A stretch of 64,000 bases of DNA from JBFHIJ01 sp041596515 (GTDB lineage: Bacteria > Bacteroidota > Ignavibacteria > Kapaibacteriales > UBA2268): contig JBFHIJ010000013.1 in NCBI GenBank assembly GCA_041596515.1, forward strand, positions 20,617 through 84,616. The letters are read 5' to 3'. The translations under genes and the position numbers were made by a program. The notes under the pieces are model-generated. The model searched no databases. It worked only from the letters and a program-made list of their open reading frames with translations, and was not told the DNA's origin. Below are positions 27,993 to 37,276 of the stretch, in pieces. The stretch's first letter is position 1, and each line of letters starts with the position of its first letter.

Positions 27993-28778
27993 TTATAAAC
28001 CAAATATCTCAGGTTCTTTTCTTATATCAGCAAAATTGCTTTCCAAATAATTTGTAATGTTTATGATTATTTCATCTGTAAACGATTTTGCATTTTCAGG
28101 GCACTTCTTTATACAGTTACAACAACGGATGCATTTTTCCGGGGCAATTATCTTATAATTATTAAAGTCGATAGCCTCCATCGGGCATAACTCTGCACAG
28201 ATTCCACAGTTGTTACAATCATCAGTAGTTTGGGGTACTATAATAGGTGATGGCTTTCTTTCTTTATAAGGATAGTTTCCTTTTACTTCTAATATTACAT
28301 CGTTTAAATTCGTGATATTATCCATTTTAGTTTTGATACTTTGACCAAAAGCGAAAGCTATATTTAGATCTGCTTTATCTGGTCTGTTAGCAGCAACTTT
28401 ATCTGTGTAAGAATGCTCACCAATGAAGGCAGCTGCCGCAATACTTTTAAAACCTCTTTTCTCAAAGTAGTCTTTGAGTTCCAAGAGTGCGTCGTCATAG
28501 TCTCTGTTTCCATAGACTGCTATAAATGCTGCAGGCGTCTCGTGGCCTTTGATATTATTAAATAAGTCTTCTAAAAATTCAGGAATCCTTCCGGAATATA
28601 CAGGTATACCAACCACCACAAAATCAGAAGCGCTAAAGTTAAGTTGCTTATATTCTAATCTGCTTTTATGAAGCGTAAAGTCGAATGTTTCAGTTTCGTT
28701 TCCAAGACCGGCAGCAATTTTATTGACAATTTGGGAAGTAGTGCCGGTAGGACTAAAATAGATAAGTTTAGTATTCAT
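27993..28778 (-). CDS. EFR1-type flavodoxin-ferredoxin fusion
   Basis: This 261-aa protein combines an N-terminal flavodoxin-like FMN domain (about 1-160; phosphate loop FSPTGTTSQIV) with a C-terminal bacterial ferredoxin domain carrying two 4Fe-4S motifs (CNNCGICAELCPMEA at about 190 and CIRCCNCIKKCPENA at about 218). This layout is called EFRO1/EFR1 ferredoxin and is presumed to carry electrons in anaerobic or low-potential metabolism. The second cluster has an extra Cys (CIRCCNC). It appears monocistronic; the electron partner is unknown. Confidence 0.88.
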   Translation of the reverse strand: MNTKLIYFSPTGTTSQIVNKIAAGLGNETETFDFTLHKSRLEYKQLNFSASDFVVVGIPVYSGRIPEFLEDLFNNIKGHETPAAFIAVYGNRDYDDALLELKDYFEKRGFKSIAAAAFIGEHSYTDKVAANRPDKADLNIAFAFGQSIKTKMDNITNLNDVILEVKGNYPYKERKPSPIIVPQTTDDCNNCGICAELCPMEAIDFNNYKIIAPEKCIRCCNCIKKCPENAKSFTDEIIINITNYLESNFADIRKEPEIFGL

Positions 28779-29012
28779 ATTTCATCATGATTGTATTTAG
28801 AAATCTCAACATAATATCACTTTGACTGCTCTAAATCAAATAATTTATATATTCAATGCATTCATAAATAAATTAAGAACCGTTTTCTACTATGCAGTAT
28901 ATGGTCTTAATACATAAAATATAGTATATTGCAATATATAAGTGTACAGATGGAAACTTTATTACTCTTCATTCGTTTCTGTATTCGTACAAAAAACAAA
29001 GGAATTAAAAAA

Positions 29013-29690
29013 ATGAATGTTCGCTATATCTTTGCTGCTATGCTAATCTTCTTTGGTTCTATCTTACTATTAGATAGGTTTGGCGTTTTTGGCATATTTG
29101 ACTATGTGTTCGACTGGTGGCCAACCGGACTTATTGCAGTGGGGGCATATATGCTGTGGAAGGATAGCAAATCATGGATTACCGGTGCTATAATTGTTAC
29201 TATTGGTGCTATATTGCAAGCTGATTATTTAAATTTATTACCGGTTAGCTTGTGGGAAGCATTATGGCCGGTTATTCTAATCCTCTCCGGTATATACTTG
29301 ATAAAAGGTAAGAAAAAATATGAAGATAAGAAAGTTATACTTGACTCTGATGATGAAAAGATTGAAGAAATTGCTATATTTAGCGGAATAAATAAGAAGG
29401 TAAACAACCCCAACTTGTCAGGCGGAGAGCTAACAAGCATTTTTGGCGGTATAGAATTAGATTTAATTAATTCGGACTTTAATCGGAAAGAGTTGGTTTT
29501 TGATGTAAATTGCATATTCGGCGGAGTCAAACTTTACGTTCCTCCTAATTGGAAAGTAATTTCTAAAGGGATGCCTATTTTCGGAGGTTTGAAAAATCAT
29601 GTTAGATTTTCAGATGATTCCATTGCTGATAAACCAATCATATATATTCATTACGTCGCAATATTTGGCGGCATTGAAATTGTTAACTAA
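29013..29690 (+). CDS. LiaF-like membrane protein
   Basis: This protein of 225 aa has three or four N-terminal membrane segments (about 5-85; DUF5668-like) and a C-terminal beta-repeat domain (about 105-225) related to the LiaF/DUF2154 cell-wall-antibiotic-response domain. The repeat is easy to see: AIFSGI, SIFGGIELDL, CIFGGVKLYV, PIFGGLKNHV and AIFGGIEIVN recur about every 20-35 residues. LiaF-type proteins modulate envelope-stress histidine kinases, but no liaRS-like pair is adjacent, so the role is uncertain. I place the start at 29013 (AAAGGA site upstream) rather than an in-frame codon 84 bases earlier, which would add an unlikely leader. Confidence 0.75.
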   Translation: MNVRYIFAAMLIFFGSILLLDRFGVFGIFDYVFDWWPTGLIAVGAYMLWKDSKSWITGAIIVTIGAILQADYLNLLPVSLWEALWPVILILSGIYLIKGKKKYEDKKVILDSDDEKIEEIAIFSGINKKVNNPNLSGGELTSIFGGIELDLINSDFNRKELVFDVNCIFGGVKLYVPPNWKVISKGMPIFGGLKNHVRFSDDSIADKPIIYIHYVAIFGGIEIVN

Positions 29691-29704
29691 GTAAAAAAAG
29701 AATC

Positions 29705-30712
29705 ATGAGTAACGTACAAGAAACAAAGCCAATCATTTTAAGCGGGATACAGCCTTCGGGTATTTTGACAATAGGTCACTTGACTGGTGCATTAAAAAAT
29801 TGGAAAGCGATGCAAGAGGAGCACGAATGCTATTTTATGATAGCTGACATGCACTCAATCACTGTTCGCCAAACTCCCGCTGACTTAAGAAAAAGAACTT
29901 TAGACACAGCTGCAATGTTTTTAGCTGCAGGCATAGAACCTGAAAAAAGCTCACTTTTTATCCAAAGTCATGTCCCTCAGCACGCTCAGCTTGCATGGGT
30001 GCTTAATACATTTACAGGCATGGGCGAATGTTCTCGTATGACTCAGTTTAAAGATAAATCGTCCAAACATGCTGAAAATGTAAATGTCGGTTTATTTTCG
30101 TATCCTGTGCTGATGGCTGCTGATATTTTACTTTATCAAGCTAATAAAGTGCCCGTTGGCGAAGACCAAAAGCAGCACTTAGAGCTATCAAGAAATCTGG
30201 CTCAGAGGTTTAACCATAACTACTCTGATACGTTTGCAATGCCGGAGCCTTATATCCCTAAAGTGGGAGCAAGGATTATGAGCTTGCAAGAACCAACCAG
30301 CAAAATGTCAAAATCAGATGAAAACGAAAACTCTATACTATATTTGTCTGATCCATACGATGTAGTTGTAAAGAAAATAAAAAGAGCAGTAACTGACTCT
30401 GACAGCCAAGTTAAATTTGATGAAGCAAAGCCTGGTGTAAGCAATTTGATGACACTTTACCACGTCGCTACAGGAAATACATTCGAAGAAATAGAAAAAG
30501 AGTTTGAAGGCAATGGATATGGTGATTTTAAAGATGCAGTTGGAGAAGCTGTTGCTGAATATCTTAAGCCTTTGAGAGAAAAATACGAAGCAATCAGAAG
30601 CGATAAAAAATATTTAGAAAGTATACTAACTGAAGGCGCTGACAAAGCACGTCGCCAAGCTAACAAAACTCTAAGAAAAGTATATAAAAAAATTGGTTTT
30701 GTAAGTTTTTAA
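29705..30712 (+). CDS. trpS: Tryptophanyl-tRNA synthetase
   Basis: This 335-aa class Ic aminoacyl-tRNA synthetase charges tRNA-Trp. The HIGH-type signature is in SGIQPSGILTIGHLTGA and the KMSKS loop is at residues 200-204 (SKMSKSDENEN). MIADMHSIT and VGEDQKQHLELSR are typical of bacterial TrpRS, and length is normal. The ATG follows the LiaF-like gene by 14 bp without a strong ribosome site. It precedes the FmdB-like gene and a terminator. Confidence 0.97.
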   Translation: MSNVQETKPIILSGIQPSGILTIGHLTGALKNWKAMQEEHECYFMIADMHSITVRQTPADLRKRTLDTAAMFLAAGIEPEKSSLFIQSHVPQHAQLAWVLNTFTGMGECSRMTQFKDKSSKHAENVNVGLFSYPVLMAADILLYQANKVPVGEDQKQHLELSRNLAQRFNHNYSDTFAMPEPYIPKVGARIMSLQEPTSKMSKSDENENSILYLSDPYDVVVKKIKRAVTDSDSQVKFDEAKPGVSNLMTLYHVATGNTFEEIEKEFEGNGYGDFKDAVGEAVAEYLKPLREKYEAIRSDKKYLESILTEGADKARRQANKTLRKVYKKIGFVSF

Positions 30713-30748
30713 TATTTTATGTTAAACTTTAAGGTGAGGCTAAGAGAA

Positions 30749-31015
30749 ATGCCTACTTACGTTTATAAATGTAGGAAATGTCAAAATGAATTCGAATACA
30801 GACAAAGCATCAATGACGAAGCTTTGACTGAATGCATTTTGACAGACGAACAGGGTGTAAAATGTGATGGAGAGGTTTTTCGCAAAATTTCCTCTAATGT
30901 TGGATTGGTTTTTAACGGCAAAGGTTTTTATCAAACAGATTACACAAGCAAGAGTTCAACATCTACTGCCAGTGCATCATCTGCCTGCTCTACTTGCCCA
31001 GCTACCAATAGCTAA
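30749..31015 (+). CDS. FmdB-family zinc-ribbon protein
   Basis: This protein of 88 aa starts MPTYVYKCRKCQNEFEY, the standard FmdB/CxxC_CxxC_SSSS putative regulatory domain. A first CxxC pair (CRKC) is followed by Cys residues around CILTDEQGVKCDG, then a low-complexity Ser/Thr/Ala tail ending CSTCPATNS. Family members are small zinc-binding proteins of unknown function. The start is set by AAGGTGAGG ten bases upstream; an ATG 30 bp earlier would give a non-conserved extension. It is probably co-transcribed with trpS. Confidence 0.85.
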   Translation: MPTYVYKCRKCQNEFEYRQSINDEALTECILTDEQGVKCDGEVFRKISSNVGLVFNGKGFYQTDYTSKSSTSTASASSACSTCPATNS

Positions 31016-31122
31016 GCTATAATATTTCTAATATGGCTTTTGCTACGGTGTAGTTGGTAATGAAGTGATAAAATCAGATAGATTGTCTTTTTTGCAACAA
31101 CAATACCGGAATATATTTTCAC

Positions 31123-31160
31123 AAGAGACCGATACGGAGAAATCTTATCGGCCTCTTTTT
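31123..31160 (+). terminator. Terminator after the trpS cluster
   Basis: AAGAG-A-CCGATA (31123-31134) pairs with TATCGG-C-CTCTT (31146-31157) with one internal mismatch, and five T follow. Confidence 0.75.
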
Positions 31161-31191
31161 CGTTACTATAATTATTTGAGGAATGCTTACC

Positions 31192-33417
31192 ATGGCTAAT
31201 GCTAATATAGATAAAGAATCAAAAATTTTCAAAGGACTAAACGATGCGCAAGCAGAAGCAGTTGCACACATAAATGGTCCTCTGTTAGTAGTAGCCGGTG
31301 CGGGAAGTGGTAAGACTCGGGTGCTAACTCACAGGATAGCCTACCTCCTTGAAAATAATGTAAAGCCATGGAATATTTTGTCTCTCACATTTACGAATAA
31401 AGCCGCTACTGAAATGGTGGAGCGTATATCCGGCATAGCCTCTGCTGAAGATGCTTCAAAAATATGGGCAGGCACATTTCATAGTATATTTGCACGATTG
31501 CTAAGATATGAAGCTAAGGAACTTGGTTATACATCATCCTTTTCGATTTATGATTCGGACGATAGTCTTTCGCTAATAAAAAAGATTATGAAAAGGCTTG
31601 GTGTAGATATTAAACAGACTAATCCAAATATGGTTAGGTCTGTTATTTCATCCTGCAAGAATAATATGCAATCCGCTGCATCTTACTCAAATGAGGTGGC
31701 ATCTGGTAAAGAAAAGATGATAGCAATGATATACGATAATTATGAAAGAGATATAAGAGCAAATAACGCAATGGATTTTGATGATTTGCTATTGAATATG
31801 ATTCGGTTGCTTGACAAATCTACTGCACATCTCACCAAATATCAGGAAAAGTTCAAATATATACTAGTAGATGAGTATCAGGATACAAACCGTGCTCAGT
31901 ATGTAGTCATCAATAAACTTGCTAATAAATATAGAAATATTTGTGTAGTAGGCGATGATGCACAATCTATATACAGATGGCGTGGTGCTGATATTAGGAA
32001 TATCCTTGACTTCCAGAAAGATTACCATGACGGCAAGGTGGTACGACTTGAGCAAAACTACCGTTCTACTAAAACTATAATTGAAGCAGCTGATTCTGTT
32101 ATAGCCCACAATAAAAACCAAATTCCCAAAAAACTATGGACTGAAAACGTAGATGGCGAAAAAATACAAGTTCTATCTACTCTTGACGACAGGAAAGAAG
32201 CTGAGATAATTGCTTCTATCATAGGCACAAATCTGAAGCATGGTTTTACTATGAAAGATTTTGCCGTGCTTTATAGAACTAATGCCCAGTCTATGCAGTT
32301 AGAGAATCAATTTAGACGTAATGGTTTAAAATATGATATTATCGGTGGGCTGTCATTCTATAAAAGAAAGGAGATAAAAGATGCTCTCTCGTATATCAAA
32401 ATTTTGATAAATCCGAAAGATTCAGAGTCTTTTATGCGAGTAGTCAACGAACCACCGAGAGGTATAGGTACTACTACTCTGGAAAATATTAGGCAGTTTG
32501 GATTGGATAGAGGAATGGACTTTTATGATTCCTTTATGGCAGCAGAACTTAATCCTTTGCTAAAAAGCCGTGCTATTAAGGCAGTGAAGGAGTTTTCTGC
32601 TCTGATCCAAAGGTACGAAGCAATGAAAGAAAAAGTGAAGCCTGCTGAGCTTGTAATAAAGTATATAGAAGCAACAGGTCTTCTGAAAATGTATGAAGAA
32701 ATAGGAACTGAGGATTCAAAAGATCGCTGGAATAACGTACAACAGCTAATTTCTGATATTTCCTCATTTTTCAGAGCCAATCCCGAGAGTTCTTTAGAAG
32801 AATATATGCAGCAAGTTGCTTTAATAACTGATCTTGATACAAGTGATTTTGGCAAAGAAAAAATAACTCTGATGACTGTTCATGCTGCAAAAGGCTTAGA
32901 GTTTCCTGTTGTATTTGTAGCCGGATTAGAAAAAGGTTTATTCCCATTAGGTAAATCTGAAGAAAATCGAGAAGATTTAGAAGAAGAGCGTCGTCTGTTT
33001 TATGTAGCTATTACTCGCGCAGAGCAAAAATTATTTCTTTCTTACGCAAATAAAAGAATGAGATTTGGTGAGACTTCTTATCAAATACCTTCCTCATTTT
33101 TAGAAGAGATAAATATTGAACTTTTAGACTGGCAGAAAAAAGAAAAGCCTACCGGCAGGTTTATACCACCGTCAAAACCTAAAAAAGAAAAATTCTTCAA
33201 TGATATTCCTGAAAATGAAAGTTACTCGCAAGTTCCAAGACCAGCTGCAAAAGATGTCAAGTTGAATATAGGCGACAGAGTAATGCACCCTGTCTTTGGC
33301 GAAGGACAAATATCGGGGATGTCAGGCTTAGGAACTCAAAGAAAAGTAATTGTTAACTTCAAAAATGTGGGTAAAAAGACCTTAATGATGAAGTTTGCAA
33401 AATTAACTAAATCATAG
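31192..33417 (+). CDS. pcrA: PcrA/UvrD-type ATP-dependent DNA helicase
   Basis: This 741-aa superfamily 1A helicase unwinds DNA 3' to 5' in nucleotide excision and mismatch repair and removes RecA filaments. Motifs in order: Walker A AGAGSGKT (35-42), TFTNKAA, DEYQDTN (motif II), GDDAQSIYRWRGA (III), QNYRST (IV), TVHAAKGLEF (V) and VAITRAEQKL (VI). The C-terminal domain (about 690-741, GDRVMHPVFGEGQIS) is the Tudor-like RNA-polymerase-binding module seen in PcrA. I use the ATG at 31192, with TGAGGA upstream; an ATG nine bases earlier is too close to that site. Monocistronic. Confidence 0.96.
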   Translation: MANANIDKESKIFKGLNDAQAEAVAHINGPLLVVAGAGSGKTRVLTHRIAYLLENNVKPWNILSLTFTNKAATEMVERISGIASAEDASKIWAGTFHSIFARLLRYEAKELGYTSSFSIYDSDDSLSLIKKIMKRLGVDIKQTNPNMVRSVISSCKNNMQSAASYSNEVASGKEKMIAMIYDNYERDIRANNAMDFDDLLLNMIRLLDKSTAHLTKYQEKFKYILVDEYQDTNRAQYVVINKLANKYRNICVVGDDAQSIYRWRGADIRNILDFQKDYHDGKVVRLEQNYRSTKTIIEAADSVIAHNKNQIPKKLWTENVDGEKIQVLSTLDDRKEAEIIASIIGTNLKHGFTMKDFAVLYRTNAQSMQLENQFRRNGLKYDIIGGLSFYKRKEIKDALSYIKILINPKDSESFMRVVNEPPRGIGTTTLENIRQFGLDRGMDFYDSFMAAELNPLLKSRAIKAVKEFSALIQRYEAMKEKVKPAELVIKYIEATGLLKMYEEIGTEDSKDRWNNVQQLISDISSFFRANPESSLEEYMQQVALITDLDTSDFGKEKITLMTVHAAKGLEFPVVFVAGLEKGLFPLGKSEENREDLEEERRLFYVAITRAEQKLFLSYANKRMRFGETSYQIPSSFLEEINIELLDWQKKEKPTGRFIPPSKPKKEKFFNDIPENESYSQVPRPAAKDVKLNIGDRVMHPVFGEGQISGMSGLGTQRKVIVNFKNVGKKTLMMKFAKLTKS

Positions 33418-33482
33418 AATCTACAACAAATAGATATAGATGTTGACTAAAGAATTGTATGTAAATGGCTTTTATACCTAAA

Positions 33483-34700
33483 TTATAAAAGTCTGATGCC
33501 CATCATCATGCCGAACCAATCTCTGGTCCAGTGGTGATTGTTTCTATATACAGGGTTGCCTTTATCCGTAAGATCAGAACCGTCATTTACAATAGAGTAG
33601 TAGAAGTTAAAAGTAGGTCCGGCAAATATCTTAACGTGCTTTGATATTTTATAACCTGCTATTACGTGAGTTCTTGTAATAAAATGCAATTCATTTGTCC
33701 AAAAACCTTTTATAGGTTCGTTTAAATGCTCTGCACTTTGACCTGCCTCTATGTAGAACTTATCGCTAACATTAGTATTTACAGCCCATGTGAATCCAAG
33801 TAACCATCTATCTTTTTCCTCTTTATCAAATCCAATATAAGCGACATTTATAAAGTTGTCATTGCCTGAAACTATACCAATCCTTGCAATTTTGTTTTCG
33901 TCGGTCGAAAAGCACAAGTCTACACCGGTGTCTCCCACAAATGAAAAGAAACCAAGTGAAGCACCTGAGTTAGATTGTGCAATATTTATTGGTGAAATTT
34001 GTACTCCTGACATATTATCTGCCACATTTACTAAGCCTGCTAACTGCACACCTTCAAAATCGCCGACGGAGTTTACGATGCCTGATACTTGTGCACCTAA
34101 GCCACTGCCAGCAGAAGAGTTGATGCCTGCTACCTGAATGCCGTTCATGACATCTAACGTAGTATTACTAATCCCTGCTACTTGTAAGCCATTGAGAGAA
34201 GATTCTACACTATTGAAAACTCCTGCAATCTGCATACCTTGCGAAAATCCTGTACTTAGATTATATACGCCTGTGCATTGAATGCCGAGCAATGTCGACT
34301 GGTTAATATTTGAAATTCCTGATAGCTGAATGCCATTCATACCTAAATGGCTAATGTTTATTATGCCAGCATACTGAAGACCTGTCACATATCCTTCTGC
34401 ACGGTTTCCAATACCACAAATCTGAATACCTGATACATCTTCTCTATAGTGATTCCAAAAAATTCCAAATTCTCCACCTTGCAGTCTATAAGAAGATCCT
34501 GCAATATTAATAGAGAAATGATTTACTATCCTGCCGTAGGGATAAACTATTTCGCCGACTGAAATGCCGGGCATTAAAGAAAAGTTTATAGGCATAGTTT
34601 TATATCTTGCAGGCCTATCAGAATTAAGTTTAATTTCGTTTTCTTGAGCCCAAGAAAAAGACTGAATAAGTAAAATGAATATGCTAATATATTTTATCAT
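33483..34700 (-). CDS. Exported protein with LA_2272-type surface repeats
   Basis: This 405-aa protein has a signal peptide (about 1-18) and a central array (about 95-255) of short degenerate repeats with consensus GxQxAGIxNxxxG (LQVAGISN, IQVAGINS, AQVSGIVN, VQLAGLVN). The pattern matches surface repeats found in Leptospira LA_2272-like proteins and many FCB bacteria and suggests a beta-helix or barrel-associated fold. The last 140 residues are barrel-like with alternating aromatics, so outer-membrane location is likely. Function is unknown; no neighbours give a clue. It converges on the helicase gene. Confidence 0.7.
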   Translation of the reverse strand: MIKYISIFILLIQSFSWAQENEIKLNSDRPARYKTMPINFSLMPGISVGEIVYPYGRIVNHFSINIAGSSYRLQGGEFGIFWNHYREDVSGIQICGIGNRAEGYVTGLQYAGIINISHLGMNGIQLSGISNINQSTLLGIQCTGVYNLSTGFSQGMQIAGVFNSVESSLNGLQVAGISNTTLDVMNGIQVAGINSSAGSGLGAQVSGIVNSVGDFEGVQLAGLVNVADNMSGVQISPINIAQSNSGASLGFFSFVGDTGVDLCFSTDENKIARIGIVSGNDNFINVAYIGFDKEEKDRWLLGFTWAVNTNVSDKFYIEAGQSAEHLNEPIKGFWTNELHFITRTHVIAGYKISKHVKIFAGPTFNFYYSIVNDGSDLTDKGNPVYRNNHHWTRDWFGMMMGIRLL

Positions 34701-34895
34701 TGATTGATTTTGCTATTTTTACATAATTGTAAAATATAAAAAACCGAGCCAAATTTCAATTTGATTTGGTTTTTAATTCCAATTCAAGTAATTTTTGATT
34801 TCCTAGGTGTAATATGGTGCAAAAGGAATTGTCACTATTGTCACTTAGTCTATCAGATAATACATTTTGTTAAATAAATAGAAAGAAATATACTA

Positions 34896-36905
34896 ATGGA
34901 ATTTGGTATAAGAAACGTGATTTTTATCGTTTTGTTTCTGGCAGCTATGGGTTTTCTTGGAGAAAACATACATAGGCTTATTTCCTATCTTAAAATAGCT
35001 AAGCCGGAAGATAAAACAAACAGAATTTTTGATCGAATTAAAAAGACTTTTAATGTAGCTTTTTTTCAGTCTAAGATTTTAAGAGACCCAATAGCAGGGC
35101 CTATCCATGCAGGAATATTTTGGGGCTTCTTGGTGCTCATGTTTTCTGCAGCTAACTCAATTTTTGAAGGATTTGGAGTTAGACATTTCTTTGATTTTAT
35201 GGGTCCGGTGTGGAGCTTTATCACTCTGTCGACTGATATATTTATTCCTGTGGTGATGATTGCTCTATTATGGGCTGCTCACCGCAGATTTATTCAAAAA
35301 GAAAAACGTTTGCAGGTAGAAGGAGAGGCTGGAGAAGCTGCTCTGATATTAGGTATGATTTTCACTATTGTTGCTTCTCTTATGCTAGAAAATGCAGCTA
35401 ATATCAAGATGGGTATAGACGCTGAAAATGCACTAAGACCAATAGCTTCATTTATTGCCGGCTTTATTAGTGCAGATGCTGCTCCTTATATACATGAAGC
35501 AGGTTTCTGGTTGCATATTGGTGTTATTATGGCATTTATGAACTTTTTGCCTTACTCAAAACACTTGCACGTGTACACATCAATTCCAAATGTTTTCATT
35601 TCATCTATAGAATATCCTAACAAACTCGAAAAGATGAACTTTGAAGATGAAACCCTTACTAAATATGGTGTTGTAGATATTGATGATTTAAACTGGAAAT
35701 CTTTGATGGATGGTTACTCTTGTACTCACTGCGGTAGATGTACAAGTGTGTGCCCTGCTAATCTAACAGGGAAGCAACTCGATCCAAGAGAAATAATTGT
35801 ACAAACCAGAGAGCGTACATTTGATATTGGTGATATCTTAGTCAAAAAACAAAAATATGGCGAAGATGTAGAGCTATCTGACTTAGAGCAGGAAAAACTA
35901 AACAAAGCATTTGTTGGTGAGTATCAAAATATAGATGCTATATGGCAGTGTACTACTTGTGGTGCGTGTATGCAAGAGTGCCCTGTGGCAATCGAACATG
36001 TACCTGCTATCGTAGGTATGAGAAGGAATCTTGCCATGATGGAAGCTAACTTTTCACCCGAGTTGCAAACTACTTTTAGCAATTTGGAAACAAACTCTAC
36101 ACCTTGGGCTTTTTCTTCTGCTGAGCGTGCTGACTGGGCTGAAGGCTTAGATGTGCCAACTGCTGCTGACAAATCTGACTTTGACATTCTATTTTGGGTA
36201 GGTTGCGCAGGAAGCTACGATGATAGAGCTAAAAAGATTTCGGTTGCATTCTCAAAACTTATGCAAAAAGCAGGAATTAATTTTGCTATCTTAGGCACAG
36301 AAGAGGCTTGTAATGGTGATGTAGCCAGAAGAGCAGGGAATGAATACTTAGCAAATATGCTAATTACCATGAATATGGAAACCCTTACTCGATATGACGT
36401 TAAGAAAATTGTTACGATATGCCCTCACTGCTTCAATACTTTCAAAAATGAATATACTGATTTTGGTGCTAACTTTGAAGTTGTTCACCACACTGAGTTC
36501 CTGAATCAGTTAATCAAAGATGGTAAGTTAAATCTGAAAGCAGATAGCAAAATGGATATTGCATATCATGACTCTTGCTATCTTGGAAGATATAATGATA
36601 TCTACGACGAACCTCGTAACGTTATCACAAGTGTGCCCGGCTTAAACATCATAGAGCCTGAAAGATCTCATGATAGAGGTCTCTGCTGCGGAGCGGGTGG
36701 CGGTCAGATGTTTATGGAAGAAACGGAAGGTAAACGAGTAAACATAGAAAGAACCGAAGAGCTATTAAGCACAGGTGCTTCAACTATTGCGTCTAACTGT
36801 CCTTTCTGTATGACTATGATAAGCGATGGTGTAAAAACAAAAGATAAAGATGAAGAAGTTAGAGTGCTCGACATTGCAGAAATTTTACTGGAACATGTAG
36901 AGTAA
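34896..36905 (+). CDS. Membrane heterodisulfide-reductase-like Fe-S oxidoreductase
   Basis: This 669-aa protein joins an N-terminal membrane domain (about 1-245, five to six helices with conserved His such as IHAGIFWG and GFWLHIG, likely haem b ligands) to a ferredoxin domain with two 4Fe-4S motifs (CTHCGRCTSVCP and CTTCGACMQECP) and two CCG domains (ICPHCFNTF, DSCYLGRYND, GLCCGAGGG, NCPFCMTM) of heterodisulfide reductase subunit D type. This architecture matches DsrMK/HdrDE-like and ETF:menaquinone reductase proteins that pass electrons between the quinone pool and a soluble carrier. It is monocistronic with its own terminator; no ETF or HdrA gene is in view, so the partner is inferred only from the family. 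Confidence 0.85.
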   Translation: MEFGIRNVIFIVLFLAAMGFLGENIHRLISYLKIAKPEDKTNRIFDRIKKTFNVAFFQSKILRDPIAGPIHAGIFWGFLVLMFSAANSIFEGFGVRHFFDFMGPVWSFITLSTDIFIPVVMIALLWAAHRRFIQKEKRLQVEGEAGEAALILGMIFTIVASLMLENAANIKMGIDAENALRPIASFIAGFISADAAPYIHEAGFWLHIGVIMAFMNFLPYSKHLHVYTSIPNVFISSIEYPNKLEKMNFEDETLTKYGVVDIDDLNWKSLMDGYSCTHCGRCTSVCPANLTGKQLDPREIIVQTRERTFDIGDILVKKQKYGEDVELSDLEQEKLNKAFVGEYQNIDAIWQCTTCGACMQECPVAIEHVPAIVGMRRNLAMMEANFSPELQTTFSNLETNSTPWAFSSAERADWAEGLDVPTAADKSDFDILFWVGCAGSYDDRAKKISVAFSKLMQKAGINFAILGTEEACNGDVARRAGNEYLANMLITMNMETLTRYDVKKIVTICPHCFNTFKNEYTDFGANFEVVHHTEFLNQLIKDGKLNLKADSKMDIAYHDSCYLGRYNDIYDEPRNVITSVPGLNIIEPERSHDRGLCCGAGGGQMFMEETEGKRVNIERTEELLSTGASTIASNCPFCMTMISDGVKTKDKDEEVRVLDIAEILLEHVE

Positions 36906-36924
36906 TCAAGAATATTTGAAACTT

Positions 36925-36958
36925 AAGCCACGAGGAATAACAACTTCGTGGCTTTTTT
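36925..36958 (+). terminator. Terminator of the Fe-S oxidoreductase gene
   Basis: AAGCCACGA (36925-36933) pairs perfectly with TCGTGGCTT (36946-36954) and a run of six T closes the stem. Confidence 0.88.
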
Positions 36959-37024
36959 ATTACCTAAAAGAGCATATTAGATTTGTTACATAAATATTTT
37001 TAATGAGCGACTTGAACATTTTAT

Positions 37025-37053
37025 TTGCTATTCACTATTATTTTACTTAAATT
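37025..37053 (+). promoter_or_regulatory. Possible promoter of the candidate small RNA
   Basis: TTGCTA (37025-37030) and TAAATT (37048-37053) are 17 bp apart. Transcription would start near 37061 and reach the terminator-like stem after about 75 nt. In AT-rich DNA such pairs arise by chance. Confidence 0.25.
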
Positions 37054-37060
37054 AACTCCC

Positions 37061-37136
37061 AGCGATTAAGATTTCCGAACGGGTTTTGCGTATATTTAGC
37101 AGCACTAAAAAAGCATGGACCTGTTCGGTTTTTTTT
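37061..37136 (+). ncRNA. Candidate small RNA of about 75 nt
   Basis: CCGAACGGGT (37075-37084) pairs with ACCTGTTCGG (37119-37128) with one G-U pair, enclosing a 34-nt loop, and eight T follow. This terminator-like element lies 120 bp downstream of the previous gene's own terminator and reads away from the minus-strand peptidase gene, so it does not serve any coding gene. With the promoter-like pair upstream it could mark a short independent transcript. No known RNA family was recognised. Confidence 0.3.
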
Positions 37137-37219
37137 ATGTGTAATCTATGCATAACCATATAAGTATCTTCTACCCTTGCAAAGTTTATACTAATTTCCG
37201 CTTCCACACTAACGAAAAA

Positions 37220-37245
37220 AAAGGCTATCATTTCTGACAGCCTTT
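37220..37245 (-). terminator. Terminator of the S46 peptidase gene
   Basis: AAAGGCT (37220-37226) pairs with AGCCTTT (37239-37245), with an inner TCA/TGA extension, followed on the minus strand by eight T. Confidence 0.8.
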
Positions 37246-37276
37246 GATTAGAACATTTTTCTGATCACGAGATAGA

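Larger units (their letters stand above)
36906..37276. other. Intergenic region holding two terminators and a possible sRNA
   Basis: No open frame is convincing here. Besides the flanking genes' terminators (36925-36958 and 37220-37245), it contains an extra plus-strand promoter-like pair and a third terminator-like stem (see the separate entries). Confidence 0.5.
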
